Shown one piece after another: positions 22,591 to 33,959 of a stretch of DNA of 64,000 bases. The translations under genes were made by a program, and so were the position numbers. Position 1 is the first letter of the stretch. Every line of letters starts with the position of its first letter. The notes under the pieces are model-generated. The model did no database searches, was not told the DNA's origin, and saw only the letters and a list, made by a program, of their open reading frames with translations. Origin of the DNA: Nissolia schottii (lineage: Eukaryota > Streptophyta > Magnoliopsida > Fabales > Fabaceae); the NCBI GenBank assembly GCA_003254905.1, contig QANU01065369.1:62001-126000 (forward strand), in the 5' to 3' direction.

Positions 22591-23280
22591 CTTAAGATGT
22601 CCATTGTGACGCACCTCTCTTACCTGGGAACCTCCCTAAGCATGAGTTGTTAGTCTGGCTTTTATTTCTCCAAAATAAACGTTTAATTTGGTGTTCCTTC
22701 ACAAAAGTTGTCTGCGACTCTCCCACTAAACCATTCATCACTCCTCTTATTCGGTTTGCCAGAATTTTTGATATCACACCTTTGGTGCTAATGCTACCAA
22801 CATCATATTCAATCGCCAAAGGAGAAAAAGTCAAGCACACACCTCAAAAAGTCTCCACCACTCACCCCCCACTGGTCCTTGATGAACTTCAGATTGAAAC
22901 CATTAAAGCCAGGGGCTATGGAGGGGTCACACCCCCCAAACTTCACCCTTGATATCTTCTAAGCACGACAAAACCTCCAATCTCTTTACTTCTCTCAGTA
23001 GTAGCGTTCCCACCAGCCCTTCTTGAACCTCTATTACTGTTTGATCCTCCTGGCTATAGAGTTTTTTTTAAAAGCTCCTAATCTCCCTTGATATAGAATT
23101 CAGCAATCTGAACACCCTACGGCCAACATGGATAACTAATAAGTCTTTCCTTATTTTCTTGTACGAAGAAAGGACATGGAAATACTTTGGGTTCCTATCA
23201 GAAGCCTTAAGGTACCACTCTCTAGACAAATGAAGAAGATATTTAGATCTATTGTGAAATAAGGCGTCACACATTCTTCA
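22590..23280 (-). pseudogene. LINE reverse-transcriptase fragments
   Basis: Two minus-strand pieces are diagnostic. At 23,274-23,068 a peptide contains REWYLKASDRNPKYFH, the segment before the RT domain in plant LINE ORF2. At 22,840-22,592 another contains KGVISKILANRIRGVMN and GESQTTFVKEHQI, the first RT block (VISKILANRL ... QTAFVKGRQI). Stops separate them. No ends or A-tail could be fixed, so this is a truncated, dead copy. Confidence 0.65.
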
Positions 23281-23776
23281 AACTATAACACTTCCTGTGT
23301 TGGTCTCCAATATGAAAGATACTTAGACATTGATAGTCTTTGAACAAGGATCAGAGCTATAAACTGAGTTAGTTTCAGAACGAAGAATGTATTTGTATAT
23401 TGTTAGCATTAAATATGATTTTTTTAATCAATTTATAAGTGTTGTTAAGCTTTTGTTTGTGAATGATTTTTTTTTTCTCATTTTAAAAAAAGATAAATAC
23501 ATTTTTGTTGTGAAAATGATATGTATCATTTTACTAGAGACCATGGTTATCAAACTCGCGAGTTTAAGTAAACTCGTGGAGCCTCCGTAAACTCGGATCG
23601 TAAACTAGGATCGTAAACTCGTACGAATTTACCTATTATTAAAAAAATATTAAAAAAATATTTTAAAAAATTATTATGCTACAAAAATATATTTAATAAA
23701 ACTTGAAATTCATAAATACATTTATATCCATAACAAAGCACAAATAAAGATGAAATATATGAGTTCTAAGTTCAAT

Positions 23777-23965
23777 TCATACATAATACATATAACATAA
23801 TACATAGTATTGACTACGGAACATCACAAGAAGCGAATTTGTGACGATGATGTCTTCAATATAGAACACTAAAGCACAAATAGCAATGCAGAGGTCACGC
23901 ACCCTGGTGGGAAAGATCCCTGAGCAAAGGATGAAATACATACGACAAGCAACGACGGAGCACAA
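23777..23965 (-). pseudogene. Captured sugar-transporter fragment, copy B
   Basis: The peptide reads SGIFPTRVRDLCIAICALVF then YIEDIIVTNSLLVM before diverging. It repeats the same exon seen in copy A about 750 bases downstream, with partly different changes, so the fragment exists twice in the element. It lacks all other parts of a transporter and cannot encode a working protein. Confidence 0.55.
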
Positions 23966-24503
23966 CGGAGCACGATTGTAGGCGCAACTGTAAATGATAA
24001 CTCTAAAATACTTAAATGACCTAAATCTAAAAACTCATAGTTATGGAAAACAATATCAAACTTGTTTTGTTTCTNTTTTACTTGAGTTAGGTAAACTTTC
24101 ATGGATGGTAGAGCTTTCACTTTCTCTTTTTAATGTAGTTGCATACACAATACTCAAACCTGAGACCTCTAGTTGAACTAAAATAGTCCTCTCCAGCTTC
24201 AAAGATAATTTTTTTTTTATCTTTTATGACGTGTTTCTTAGGTGATGCTAATGAGGCAAGGAGTAGAGCTAAAAGTGAGATCCAAAATTTAATGATATCT
24301 TGGTTAGGGATGCTCAAGGATAAAGATCTTCTCCGTCTAAAGCACCGTCTCATGTTAATAGATAATACATAATAAGTAATACATATGTTTGAACCAGAAC
24401 ATATCTTCCTCTACATAAACTTAATGACAAGTAAAATCTATCAACACAAGAAAGAGGCGGTGTATTGAGCAACCAACATAGCAAATGTATATAAAGAACA
24501 ATG

Positions 24504-24790
24504 TCATTCATTCTTGACAGAAGTAGTCTGCTTTAAGCCGACATCAAAGAATTCGGTGATGAGTTCGAGGGGCATGCCCTTTGTTTCTAGAACCTTTAAT
24601 AACACAAATATCCAAGAGATGACACACACAACAGCATAAATATCGAAGATATCAGTGAGTCCCATGGTACTGAGCATCACAAGAAGCGAGTATGTGACAA
24701 TGATGTCTCCAATCCAGAACACTAAAGTACAGATAGCGATGCAGAGGTCACGCACCCTAGTGGAAAAGATATTTGAAATACATACGATGG
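24504..24790 (-). pseudogene. Captured tonoplast sugar transporter (TST/MSSP-like) C-terminal fragment, copy A
   Basis: The 83-residue open piece contains RDLCIAICTLVFWIGDIIVT, YAVVCVISWIFVLLKV and ETKGMPLELITEFFDVG, ending KNE. The PETKG-type motif following the last transmembrane helix is the hallmark of major-facilitator sugar transporters, and the PLE(V/L)ITEFF ending is, to my knowledge, characteristic of the tonoplast monosaccharide transporter (TST, also MSSP) group. The usual Pro before ETKG is Leu here. It begins abruptly inside a helix, has no start region, and lies inside the inverted-repeat element, so it is a captured piece. Its parent gene is not in this window. Confidence 0.6.
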
Positions 24791-25059
24791 ATTAGCAACA
24801 AATCACGATGGCACTACGGAATATGATTGCATGCGCAGCTGTAAAAAAAAAAAACCCTCACTTTGGTAAACTCGTGAACTCGGGAGTAAACTCGCGATTT
24901 TATGCGAGTTTACACGAGTTTACCTGAGTTCAGCCGAGTTTACCCAGAAACGAGTTTACATGCGAGTTAGCTCGATTTTACTACCTAGGAACGTAAACTC
25001 GTACGAGTTTACGAGTTAACTCGCGATTTTGATAACCATGGTAATAAATAATTTGAAGT

Positions 25060-25425
25060 CATATATGATGGTGTTTGGAATGGACTAGGCCCATTATAGC
25101 CAAGGGTCCGCAGACCTACCTGACCCAACCCGAGCCACTTCCTGAACGGCCAGCCAGATACTCACCCCTGTAGCCTCCCCCAGCCGAGAATGCGCCGTGA
25201 TCGAAGGCACCATAATGGAAAGATCCTCGGTGCATCAAGAATCACGGATCCCACCCAGGTATTTAAGCCTAACCGACACACCAGGTATGCCTGAGACCCA
25301 ACACCCCATATTTGCTAGCATCTCGAACCCTCACTGACTTCAGCATCGGAGTTCTTGCAGGTACCTGCCCGGCGACCCCGAAGCACCCGAGAAACTCCAA
25401 GATCCAGAGTACCCCATCGATACAG
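25060..25425 (+). repeat. LTR-like fragment
   Basis: The stretch has a TATA-like GGTATTTAAGCC near 25,258 and a CATCGGAGTTCTTGCAGGTACC block at 25,344-25,366, which resembles the R-U5 end of several plant Gypsy LTRs. It may start at TGATGG (25,067) and end at GATACA (25,424), but no target duplication was seen and no internal region follows. Confidence 0.35.
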
Positions 25426-26029
25426 TGTTGTTTGTAATTTCTGGTGGATTATGTGCTATGGCAATCTATACGATTTATTTGGGGTAGTCCCAGCCTCAAT
25501 GGCTTTGCTGAAAGGGTTGGGGCTATCCAATGATGATTGGGAGCTCTATTTTTTTGGTAGTAGCTAGTTGCAGTATTTTTAGGTCTCTTACTGGTGTTGT
25601 TGGCTGAGTTGGAATGATGATTTGTAGTGATTTTGAATTTTGGATAATTTCTATGTTCGTCCACTTGACTACACAATTTGTTGCAGGCTGTGGAACTCGT
25701 ATAATGCAGGGGTAGATTTGATTATGTTTCCATCGGTTGTAATTGTTTATTGGTGTGATCTTTTAGTATCTTGTATGTCTTATTTTGTACTGAGATCTTT
25801 GATCCCCTTCATCTCATATCTTCCAAGTAGGGGTGAACATGGGTCGTACCCAACCCGCCTATCCGCCAAATCCGACCCAATCCGATCCGAGTGGGTCGGG
25901 TTCGACGGGTCGGCTGGTCAGACCTGAACGATCCGCTTAAGTAGACTGGTCGATTCTCGGATTCGAAACCTTAAACACGACCCGACCCACGACCCGCATA
26001 TATATAACATTTGTAACCTACTAAACCTG

Positions 26030-26280
26030 ATTCTTTCACTTGTCTTTCACTCTCTGTCTCTCACTTTCATCTTCGAGACCCGTCCCACTCCCCACCTCTC
26101 CTTTGCCTTTGCCCACCGACCCGTGCGCATCTGTCGCAGCTGACCACACCGCCGGCCTCGTCCCTTCCACCTCTCCTTCGCCTTCGCCCCCGTCCCCTCT
26201 ACCTCGCCTTCGCCTTTTTCTCCCACTGCCACCACCGTGTCCCTCGGACCTCCGCCAGGCTGCCACCACAGGTTTGATTT
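26030..26280 (+). other. GC/pyrimidine-rich exon-like segment inside the hAT element
   Basis: This stretch is C-rich (CTCTCCTTCGCCTTCGCCCC and similar) within an otherwise AT-rich element. An open frame begins MSFTLCLSLSSSRPVPLP and continues Pro/Ser-rich; it is followed at 26,270 by CAG|GTTTGA, a plausible splice donor. It could be a captured first exon or 5' UTR of a host gene, but no parent is recognisable and Pro/Ser composition alone is weak evidence. Confidence 0.3.
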
Positions 26281-26635
26281 CATTTTCCCTAATTTAACCC
26301 TAATTTGATTTTCATTTTTTATTTGCTTAAATACTCTTTTTTTTTTGTGTGTTGGTCTTGTGTTCAGATCTGATATTTTGGAGCTTCTTGCTATTTAGAA
26401 CGTGGTATATTTTCCTTCTTTTTTTCTTATGAAAATTTTCATTTTCTCCATTATTTATACTGTTATAGGATAGGAATTTTCTTCAAAAGTTCTTATACTC
26501 TTTGCATTCTATATACACTTTTTGTTGTTGGTGTTCCATGTCCATCTGTACGTGTTTCTTCGAGTGGGTGCAAAATTAAACAAATGGAATTGTAGGAAGC
26601 ACGACTTTGTAACCGTATTCCATTAAAATGAATTA

Positions 26636-27040
26636 AGAAGTTTGCTCATATAGGGACATCAACATAACAAATCAAAATCAAACATTGTAGTGTTTAGTGC
26701 TTTTTTTGTACTTGTTTTTCTCCCGTTCAGGATTAATGTTACTGCAAATTGAAATGTCTATGTTGTTCCAATACAAGTACCTTGGTGTTAGATGTCCTGG
26801 TGTTGGTAATGTTTTTAATGTTCATCTTATAAAGAATGTACACTTTAGGTAATCTTAAGTAAGTAGATTCTTAGAAGGTTTTCCTGTTTGCCTGTTTTAT
26901 ATATGTATGTTTTGCTGTTTTCCTGTTTGCTGTTTGCCTGTTTTTAAGAAGTTTGCTCATATAGGGACATCAACATAACAAATCAAAATCAAACATTGCA
27001 GTGTTTAGTGCTTTTTTGTGCTTGTTTTTCTCCGGTTCAA
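26636..27040. repeat. 95-base direct duplication inside the hAT element
   Basis: AAGAAGTTTGCTCATATAGG through to TTTTTCTCC(C/G)GTTCA occurs at about 26,636-26,731 and again at 26,946-27,040, with one or two changes. The intervening 215 bases are AT-rich with CCTGTTTGC words. Confidence 0.7.
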
Positions 27041-27160
27041 TTTCCTTTCCATCTTCTTCAATGTTCGAACTGAGAATGAATGAATGAGGCTTGTTAATTA
27101 AGACACTCGATTTTTATGTTGTATGTTGTTAGTTAATACAATGTTGGGAAAGGTTTCTTC

Positions 27161-27204
27161 NNNNNNNNNNNNNNNNNNNNNNNNNNNNNCCCCCCCCCCC
27201 CCCC
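27161..27204. other. Assembly gap (29 N) followed by a 15-base C run
   Basis: 29 undetermined bases at 27,161-27,189 are followed directly by C x15. The C run borders the gap, so it is probably a sequencing or gap-closing artefact and its length should not be trusted. Confidence 0.9.
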
Positions 27205-28399
27205 TTGTTGTCGTGCATTGGGTATACATATGTACTCCAGCACAATATTACCTGTCACCCTTAATCATCTCCGGAAGATCACATATATTACATCCTTTTT
27301 TGATCAGTTATGGGCAGAAGCCCATAACTTCCAAACATTAACAATTTTATATGCTAACAATCAGAGACAGCTCAAATAAAAATGAAAAAAACGAAACTTT
27401 TGGTTGGTTTGTTATTTATCAAATTGGTCATGTTCAATCAATGTAATCACATAGAATTGTGTTTTGATCCTTACTAGATTATTTGTTTTCCTTGTCGGAT
27501 TTGTTGTCTCTTAATTAATATTGAACTTTCCAACATTGCTTATCATGTCAATCAGAATGTTAGTCATTTTGAGTTTACCACCCTCTACATTGTTGGAGTA
27601 TCCAATTACCCTGGCTTTATTCAACTTCATATAATGGTTCTATAGGAAAAATTGGATAATTTTTGTATGCTTGTGATCATGTATGTTGATGTATGTATGC
27701 TTATAATGGTTCATGTAGTATGCTTATAATTTTTGTACTTTTGAATTTAATATTTTATCTAAACACGTACTAACAATTATTTATTCATTTGCAGTGGATC
27801 TACAAACTCACCCACAAAAGGTCGTAAAAGAAAATGTTGAGAAGCTCCTATGTTATGTATTTGTTTTTTTGTTAGATATTTGTGACTTTGTCTTTGTTAT
27901 GTATTTGTAATTTGTGTTAATTTGTATTATTTTTAAAAAATAGACTTTATGTTATTCATTACTTTAATTTTGAATTGGTAGAATATGGTTGTTTTAAATT
28001 AAAAAAATAGATTTTTAATTTAAAATATAGGTGTATTTTTTAAAAAAATAATAGCTTATTTCCTATTTAAAAAAATGAATTTTTATAAAAGAAATAGATT
28101 TTTTCAAAAAAAAGGTTGAAAAAAAAAGAGGGCGGGTCACCCGCCGACCCGCCAAAACCTACCCGACCCGGGCAGGTGGCGGGTCTGGCGGGTACCCATA
28201 AAAAAATTGTGTTTTTCACCTGACCCGACCCGCCCGCCAGTCGTCGGGTCGGATCAGTAACACGGGCGGGTCCTACCCGACCTGACCTGTGTTCACCCCT
28301 ACTTCCAAGGAACCTTGGTGAGGTCTTACTAATCTTTAAAAAAAAAAAAATTATATTTATCTTGTGGATTTGAAATTTTGTGCGCAAGATGTTTGTGCT

Positions 28400-29504
28400 T
28401 AATACAGACCCTTTTGTAATATATGTATTTAGAATAGCATTAAGAATATTAAACACATAAACTTGTCTCTAGCATGGACATTGAGGGATTGGCACAGGGT
28501 GATGCCAAACAAAACACGCCCTCAGCATGTCTATGGTAGAGCAACAGAGGGAACTATGAGGCGTAATGGATTGGGGGGTTTGAGCTCTGCCCCACATGGG
28601 GGGTTTGAGCTCTGCCCCACATCCCAAAGATGTCACGGGATCCACTCCAAGGCCTTTTGGCCAGCTATGGAGCTTTGAGAATCAAGCACAAAATAAGCCC
28701 TCGCACACAGGCTGGCAGTAAAAATAGCACAAAAAACGCCCAGCAGGCTGCAGGGCATGTCTGACATGCCCCTGATGACCTCCTTCAGGAAGCAACCTGT
28801 TTAGCAGCAACCTTACACATTTTTAGAGCCTTTTCCATTAGCCTAGGGGAGGGGACAAAAAGGGGTTTGTGTTTTTTACTAAGATTTAGTGAAAGAAGAT
28901 TGCTTTGGGAGAAGGCTTAGTTTGGGGTTATGCTGCAGGTTTGGGGAGCAGGCAGCCAGGACCTGCACCTGCTGCTCCCTGAAAACAACAGGATCTGCAG
29001 GAGCCCAATGCAGCAGGGGGAATCCGATGGAGGAAAAAGGAAGGAAAATAGGAGAAAAAGATAGATAAAAAGAGGGAGGAAGGAGGATCTGGGAGGAAGA
29101 AAAACAGAACATAACAGCAGAAAATGAGAGGGAGCAAAAGAGAGAACAAGAGGGAAGAACCAGAGAGGAAAAAAACCAAAGAGCAAGAGCATCACCATAG
29201 CCATCTACTGCCAATTGAAAAACCCCCTCCCCTGCACCCGCGGGAATACACCATGCTAATTGATTCTCAAGTTCCATAAACAAGCTCACCCACACTAGGG
29301 CTTGGATTGGGAGGCAGGGATGTTCACCCTCACCATCCAAACCCTCATATTTCCCCTTTTTTCTTCCTCAAATCATATTCTATATTTTTCTTCACCTTCC
29401 CCCTTCCATTCCTTTATTCCCAAAGCAAGCATACAAACCCAGAATCTCATTCATTCACAATCATTTTATGTTTTAAATTTGTTTGTTCAAAACACTTTAA
29501 ATCA
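28400..29504 (+). repeat. 5' LTR of the 9-kb element
   Basis: 1,105 bases ending ATCA next to the primer-binding site. It differs from the 3' LTR by scattered substitutions, and carries a roughly 25-base tandem duplication (GGGGGGTTTGAGCTCTGCCC repeated, near 28,573-28,622) absent from the other copy. Its first dinucleotide is TA instead of TG. Confidence 0.88.
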
Positions 29505-29521
29505 TTGGCGACTCTACTGGG
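29505..29521 (+). promoter_or_regulatory. Candidate primer-binding site
   Basis: TTGGCGACTCTACTGGG begins right at the end of the 5' LTR, where the minus-strand primer site of an LTR element must lie. The complementary tRNA was not identified. Confidence 0.55.
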
Positions 29522-29919
29522 TTTTGGGATTAGAGGAAGTATGGAAGGAAGATGGTGAGGGCATTCACCTCACAAATCTGGGAACAGAGAGCCCAGAACC
29601 AAAGGGATGGTGAGCTTCTGAAAAAAAAAAAGGGGAAAGAGGAGTTGTGATGCAAGAAATGAGTTTTTTATTTATTCTGAAAAAAAAAGAGTAAGAAAAG
29701 ATGTTGGAGATCTAAAAGAACAAAAAGTTGGTTTTGGAGAAATGGGGGACAAGGAGTTTTTTTTTTAGAAAAAAAAAAGAGAGTAGGAAAGTGGAAACAA
29801 AAATCAGCAAACATAGTTGAATGTTGACAAATTGTTGACAATGTTTTTTGCATTCCAAAAGGTTCACAGTACCTTTAAGTGTAACAGTTTTGTTCAAGAA
29901 ACTATTTGTTCTCCAATGA

Positions 29920-30220
29920 TATTTGAAATCATTGGGACCCTTTTGCAGCAGTGCTCCAAAAGCAAGTCTTTGTGTCATGGTCTTGCCTTTCATGCTGCTG
30001 CCATGAAGAAAGGTTTGCAACCCCATGTTTTCATCTCTAACCAAGTCCTCAACATGTATGCCAAGTGTGGCCACATTTTGCTCGCTCGCAAGGTGTTTGA
30101 TAAATGCCTCAGCGTAATCTGGTGTCATGGTCTGCCATGATATCTATTTATGACCAATGTGGGGAGCATTTGATGACACTTCAACTGTTTTCTCAAATGA
30201 AGCTTCTTGGGTTGGAGCTA
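29920..30220 (+). pseudogene. Captured PPR-gene fragment inside the retrotransposon
   Basis: The first frame contains LLQQCSKSKSLCHGLAFHAA and KKGLQPHVFISNQVLNMYAK, then CGHILLARKVFDK. A one-base shift then gives MPQRNLVSWSAMISIYDQCG and LMTLQLFSQMKLLG. This is the PLS-type pentatricopeptide layout seen in plant organelle RNA-editing factors: ...HA...G...V..SN.LLNMYAKCG...A..VFD.MP.RN.VSWSAMI..Y...G.... It covers about three repeat units and lacks the rest of the gene, including any transit peptide or E/DYW tail. It lies in the same orientation as the element. It is a transduplicated, frameshifted fragment, not a functional gene. Confidence 0.75.
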
Positions 30221-30239
30221 TTGTTCCCTGAGGCATATT

Positions 30240-33200
30240 CAAATGAAGCTTCATGGGCCACCTTGTTCGTTGCAAGCATGGATGGCCCACAACCAGGCAC
30301 GAACACGCGAGCGGCAGCCACGACCACCGGCAACCTCTGAATCCGGCGAAGCTTGTCAGAAGTAGCCCCCTGTCATGGTGGTTGAATTCGTTGCCGCATG
30401 ATGCAGGAAATGCAAACAAAGGGGAAGGGAGGTGCACGCGACTCCTTATTAGCTCGGCGGCAACTGCCCCATTCACGACTAGCCACAACCATGTTCCCTG
30501 AAAACAATGAATACTGAGCAAGTTGCAATAAGAATAGACACGCAGACGCCCTGGTCACCTTGGAAGGAAAAATAGCAGTGGTACAAGAGGGGCATGTGAT
30601 TGAATTCCATAATATGCAGCAACGCCCACCATAGCAGTCAAACCAGAAACGCCTAACATAAAAAAAAATAAAAATAGAAAATACGCCCTCGCCCAGGCCA
30701 GGGGGTGTATCTGAAGCTGTCTGTAGAAACGCCCAGTAGCAAGCAAGATTGGCGGCAAGCTATACTTGTACAAACAAAACAAGGAAGCTAAGTACTCTTA
30801 AATCTGTTTTTAATAACTGTGCAATATGTTTCATGGTCTCTTTGATATTTTATACCTTCACACCATGCTATTATTAACATGATTATAATGACATTGCCAT
30901 GATTCTCATTAANAAGCGCATGAGTAAATAAGAGAATACAAAAAAAAAAGAAGAGAATTTCATGTGCAATATAAATGACCATCTTTTGCACGAGTATGCT
31001 TGCTCTAAATCTGTGCTGGACACTTAACCTTTTTATTTAATTTGCAACATGAAAATAAATTATTTCTGTATGACCTGTACTATCTCAATCCATGTTTTAT
31101 CTATGCCTAAAATAGAGATGCCTAGAAATAAAATCTTTGTTAAATACCAGAAAATAGGCCCTGAGGCCAGAGGGCGTATCTGAACCATAACTGAATTATG
31201 CAAAAAAAAAATATTTGTCCCATATAAAAGCTAAATTCATCAAGTCCTTAGTATGCGGCATAAAATTTCTCTGGATTATTTTTGTGTGTATTTTTAAGAA
31301 TCCATTAATCAAATGAGTTTTACTTGCATAATTGATTATGCTCAAAGAAGGGCTAATTTAGCTATTCATGAGGACAATATGCATTTTTGTCTTTCAAAAC
31401 ACTGTGGGACAAACGAAAAGAAGAATAAAAGAACAAAAAAATCACGCTTGATAGAATATCTATGCGGGCTAAAGTCTTAATTCGTTATAACCTCATGGTT
31501 CTTACTATCTCTACACACTGATAAGCGTTGTCTATAACTGTGATATATGCCTGCTTATGTTTTAATCTTCCACTCGCAATCTTAGTTATTATCATGACTA
31601 CCTTAATTGCATCTAAGGTTTGATCTGGCGGACATGCTTTTCATTTTTATACACCTGTTGCTGTAGTTAGTTTTGTAACTGAACTGTTTATCATGATAAC
31701 GCAATGACACTGTCATTCATGTCCCTTGTTAAAAATGATGCCCCAATAGTAGTTGAACATAGATTATAAATTTGTATACAAAATAATATGACCAATCCTT
31801 TCTTATAGTTTTTGCTCAACTCAAAATCATAATTGTTCCCAAATGACTTCAAATAAAAGAAAAGGGGAGAGAAGTGAAGTTCCCTAAGCAACAATCCAAT
31901 TCATTTTTTTCTTCTTTTTTCAAAAAAGAAAAGGGGAGAAGGTGTCAAATGCCCGATACTTAAAAATTAATGACTTCATGTTAGATTATTATAAATGTGC
32001 ATTAAATTGTTTGCTCAAATATATAAAGAATTCAGGTTGAAACGAATCTACAAAGTCATTGACAGTAAAGATGTCCACTTGACATGACGAAATAAAGTTA
32101 ATACTTGGGAGGCGTCTTGCTACCAGAGAAAGGGAAAATGCCCGCGAAAAAGACGCCGACAAGGGAGACCACCCTAAACTAAGGGTTGTTATTCAGAGAT
32201 GCCTCGACATACCAAGTAGGTACAAAATATACTATTCTAAAAAATACTTTGAAAACATGGTGCATATAGTCATTTATTCTCTTAGACACGTGACCTCTGT
32301 AAATGCCATTTATAGATTAATGCTTTGTATATGATAATATTTGCATTACCATTACATCATGGTTCACCTAAAACAAAATCCAAAGTTAAAAGCCATGAAC
32401 AAAAGACATTTTTGAGCAAAATCATGATACTTGATCATATATAACATGAGTGCATGCCATTTATGTTTGCAGACTAGTGCACATTGAGGTATAGATACCT
32501 GCTGACTGGTTTTTGTTTGTTATGACTCTTTGCATCAGCCTAATTAGCATAGTTAAGATGGATTCATATGCTTCTTTCGCTTTAAAAGTAATGATGAAGA
32601 AATATTTTGCATGACTTCCATTATCTGTCACTATTTCTCACCATCATGAATGCAATGCATATACATATTTGATACATTTCATGCAGCAAAGAATCACAAA
32701 AATAAAGGAGAGACACAACCATGATACCAATGCTTGACACAAAAGCAAACAATTACACTGCAAGCCTCAATGGCCATCCAATGCAGAGCCAATATAGCAC
32801 AACAGTGCTTCAGCGAAAGAAGGCTCATGTGCGTGAGGTTCCAGGGCATTTAAGGAACCCACGGTCACCATCTTTCGAGCGCCTTCCGAGGCACAAGCCC
32901 ATTCGGCTAGCCCCATCATAGGTGATGCCCAAGTGACAGAGCTCAGCGATTCACCATAGGCTCAGGGACTCTTGTCTATGGTAGAACGCTCTAGTCACCC
33001 CCAAACGTAGTGATCCCAAAGTGAGAGTATCAGGGCGCAGGAGATACCTCTCTTGGATCAACTACGGACGCCTCAGGGCGTAGCCCACTGAAACGTGAAG
33101 GCATGATACATTTTACGAGCAAGGGAGATAAGCTCGTAAAATACGCCCACGTGTCTCCCAACATAGGATGGGCAATGGAAATAGTACGGTGAGAAATTCA

Positions 33201-33540
33201 GAGCTGCAAGAATGTCTAACACCCCCATCCTATGGACGCTCACTCACATTGCTTAAGTACCGTACTAGTTGGGAAACATGCAGGGCTGTGAGGAACATAC
33301 CTAACGTACTTAATGCATTTTACGCCCACCCGTCGACGCACTCCACAGTTGGAAGCTGGGACTGAAAATAGCGACCAATGAGGCTCGATGAAAGTCCTAA
33401 CATGTGTGTGCCCAAGGCCTTAGGGGAAGATCAGAAACCGAGGGTCGCATACACATGGATCCTAAGTCATAGGCCAACACCCCAGTCTTAAGCACAAAGC
33501 ATTCACATAAAGGTGAGCATCACAAAAAGAAGAGTGATGC
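30240..33540 (+). other. Non-coding interior of the 9-kb element, first half
   Basis: No recognisable reading frame. It includes a GC-rich block at 30,240-30,490, a single undetermined base at 30,913 and AT-rich stretches. GCCAGAGGGCGTATCTGAA at 31,165 echoes GCCAGGGGGTGTATCTGAA at 30,697, indicating internal duplication. 32,720-33,360 is richer in GC but has no recognised domain. Confidence 0.5.
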
Positions 33541-33559
33541 GAGACTGAAGAGGTGAAGC

Positions 33560-33705
33560 CGCTTAGGTACAGCCAAAGGGCCATCATACCCTCACGACCA
33601 CAATGGTCGAAAGCAAAAGCATTTTCAGCCAATATGCAGAACAGCAGCCAAAGGACCATCATACCCTCACGACCACAATGGTCGAAGCACAATCATTTTC
33701 AGCCA
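33560..33705 (+). repeat. Two-copy tandem repeat, about 75-base period
   Basis: AGCCAAAGG(G/A)CCATCATACC CTCACGACCACAATGGTCGA and CATTTTCAGCCAA recur twice, at about 33,573 and 33,646. It lies inside the non-coding interior of the 9-kb element; the word CGACCACAATGGTCG is itself palindromic. Confidence 0.7.
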
Positions 33706-33959
33706 AGGCAAGAACAAGCCACCAAGTATGCAGATTTATTACCCCTCAAATGAGGAGGAGCCAATACACATAGCCAAGCATGAATATCTCAACCTTCCAG
33801 ACAAGGAAGAGCCAATTTAAAAGGCCAAGCATACATTCCACAACCTTTCAAATGGGGGAGAATCGTACAAGCAGATTACATGTCATCCATAGCCAATACA
33901 AAGCCAAAGAAGCAACCAAAAAAAAAAAAAAAGAAACAAGAAGCAACAAGTCCTACAAG

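Larger units (their letters stand above)
23541..25041. mobile_element. 1.5-kb terminal-inverted-repeat element carrying sugar-transporter fragments
   Basis: The left end begins CCATGGTTATCAAACTCGCG and the right end, read in reverse complement, begins CCATGGTTATCAAAATCGCG, so the ends match over about 24 of 25 bases. Both termini are then filled with variations of GTAAACTCGTACGAGTTTAC in both orientations (23,560-23,630 and 24,860-25,015). The interior carries two copies of a minus-strand sugar-transporter fragment. Target duplications were not recognisable (TACTAGAGA versus TAATAAATA at 9 bases), so the superfamily is uncertain; long inverted ends with captured gene pieces resemble a Pack-MULE, which is inference. 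Confidence 0.65.
25820..28309. mobile_element. hAT-type element, 2,474 bases, with 8-bp duplication CTTCCAAG
   Basis: CTTCCAAG occurs at 25,820-25,827 and 28,302-28,309. Between them the ends are TAGGGGTGAACATGGGTC on the left and, in reverse complement, TAGGGGTGAACACAGGTC on the right. An 8-bp target duplication and TAGGGGTG ends define the hAT superfamily. No transposase-like frame is visible, so it is non-autonomous. Both terminal regions are dense in GGGTCGGGT/ACCCGACCC words, which repeat in both orientations. A 29-base assembly gap followed by a 15-base C run (27,161-27,204) lies inside. Confidence 0.85.

Noticed and set aside
23532..25051. Nine-base target duplication for the inverted-repeat element (MULE-type)
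   Set aside because: The nine bases on each side, TACTAGAGA and TAATAAATA, do not match well; shifting the ends by one base does not help.
26036..26297. Gly/Glu/Arg-rich minus-strand frames in the hAT element
   Set aside because: Low-complexity reading opposite a C-rich tract; composition alone explains it.
27190..27204. C15 run as a real G/C homopolymer or G-quadruplex site
   Set aside because: It directly borders the N gap and is probably an assembly artefact.
28879..29340. Minus-strand frames of 153-175 residues in both LTRs of the 9-kb element
   Set aside because: They are Leu/Phe/Ser-rich readings of a purine-rich LTR stretch, with no domain, and exist in both LTRs only because these are duplicates.
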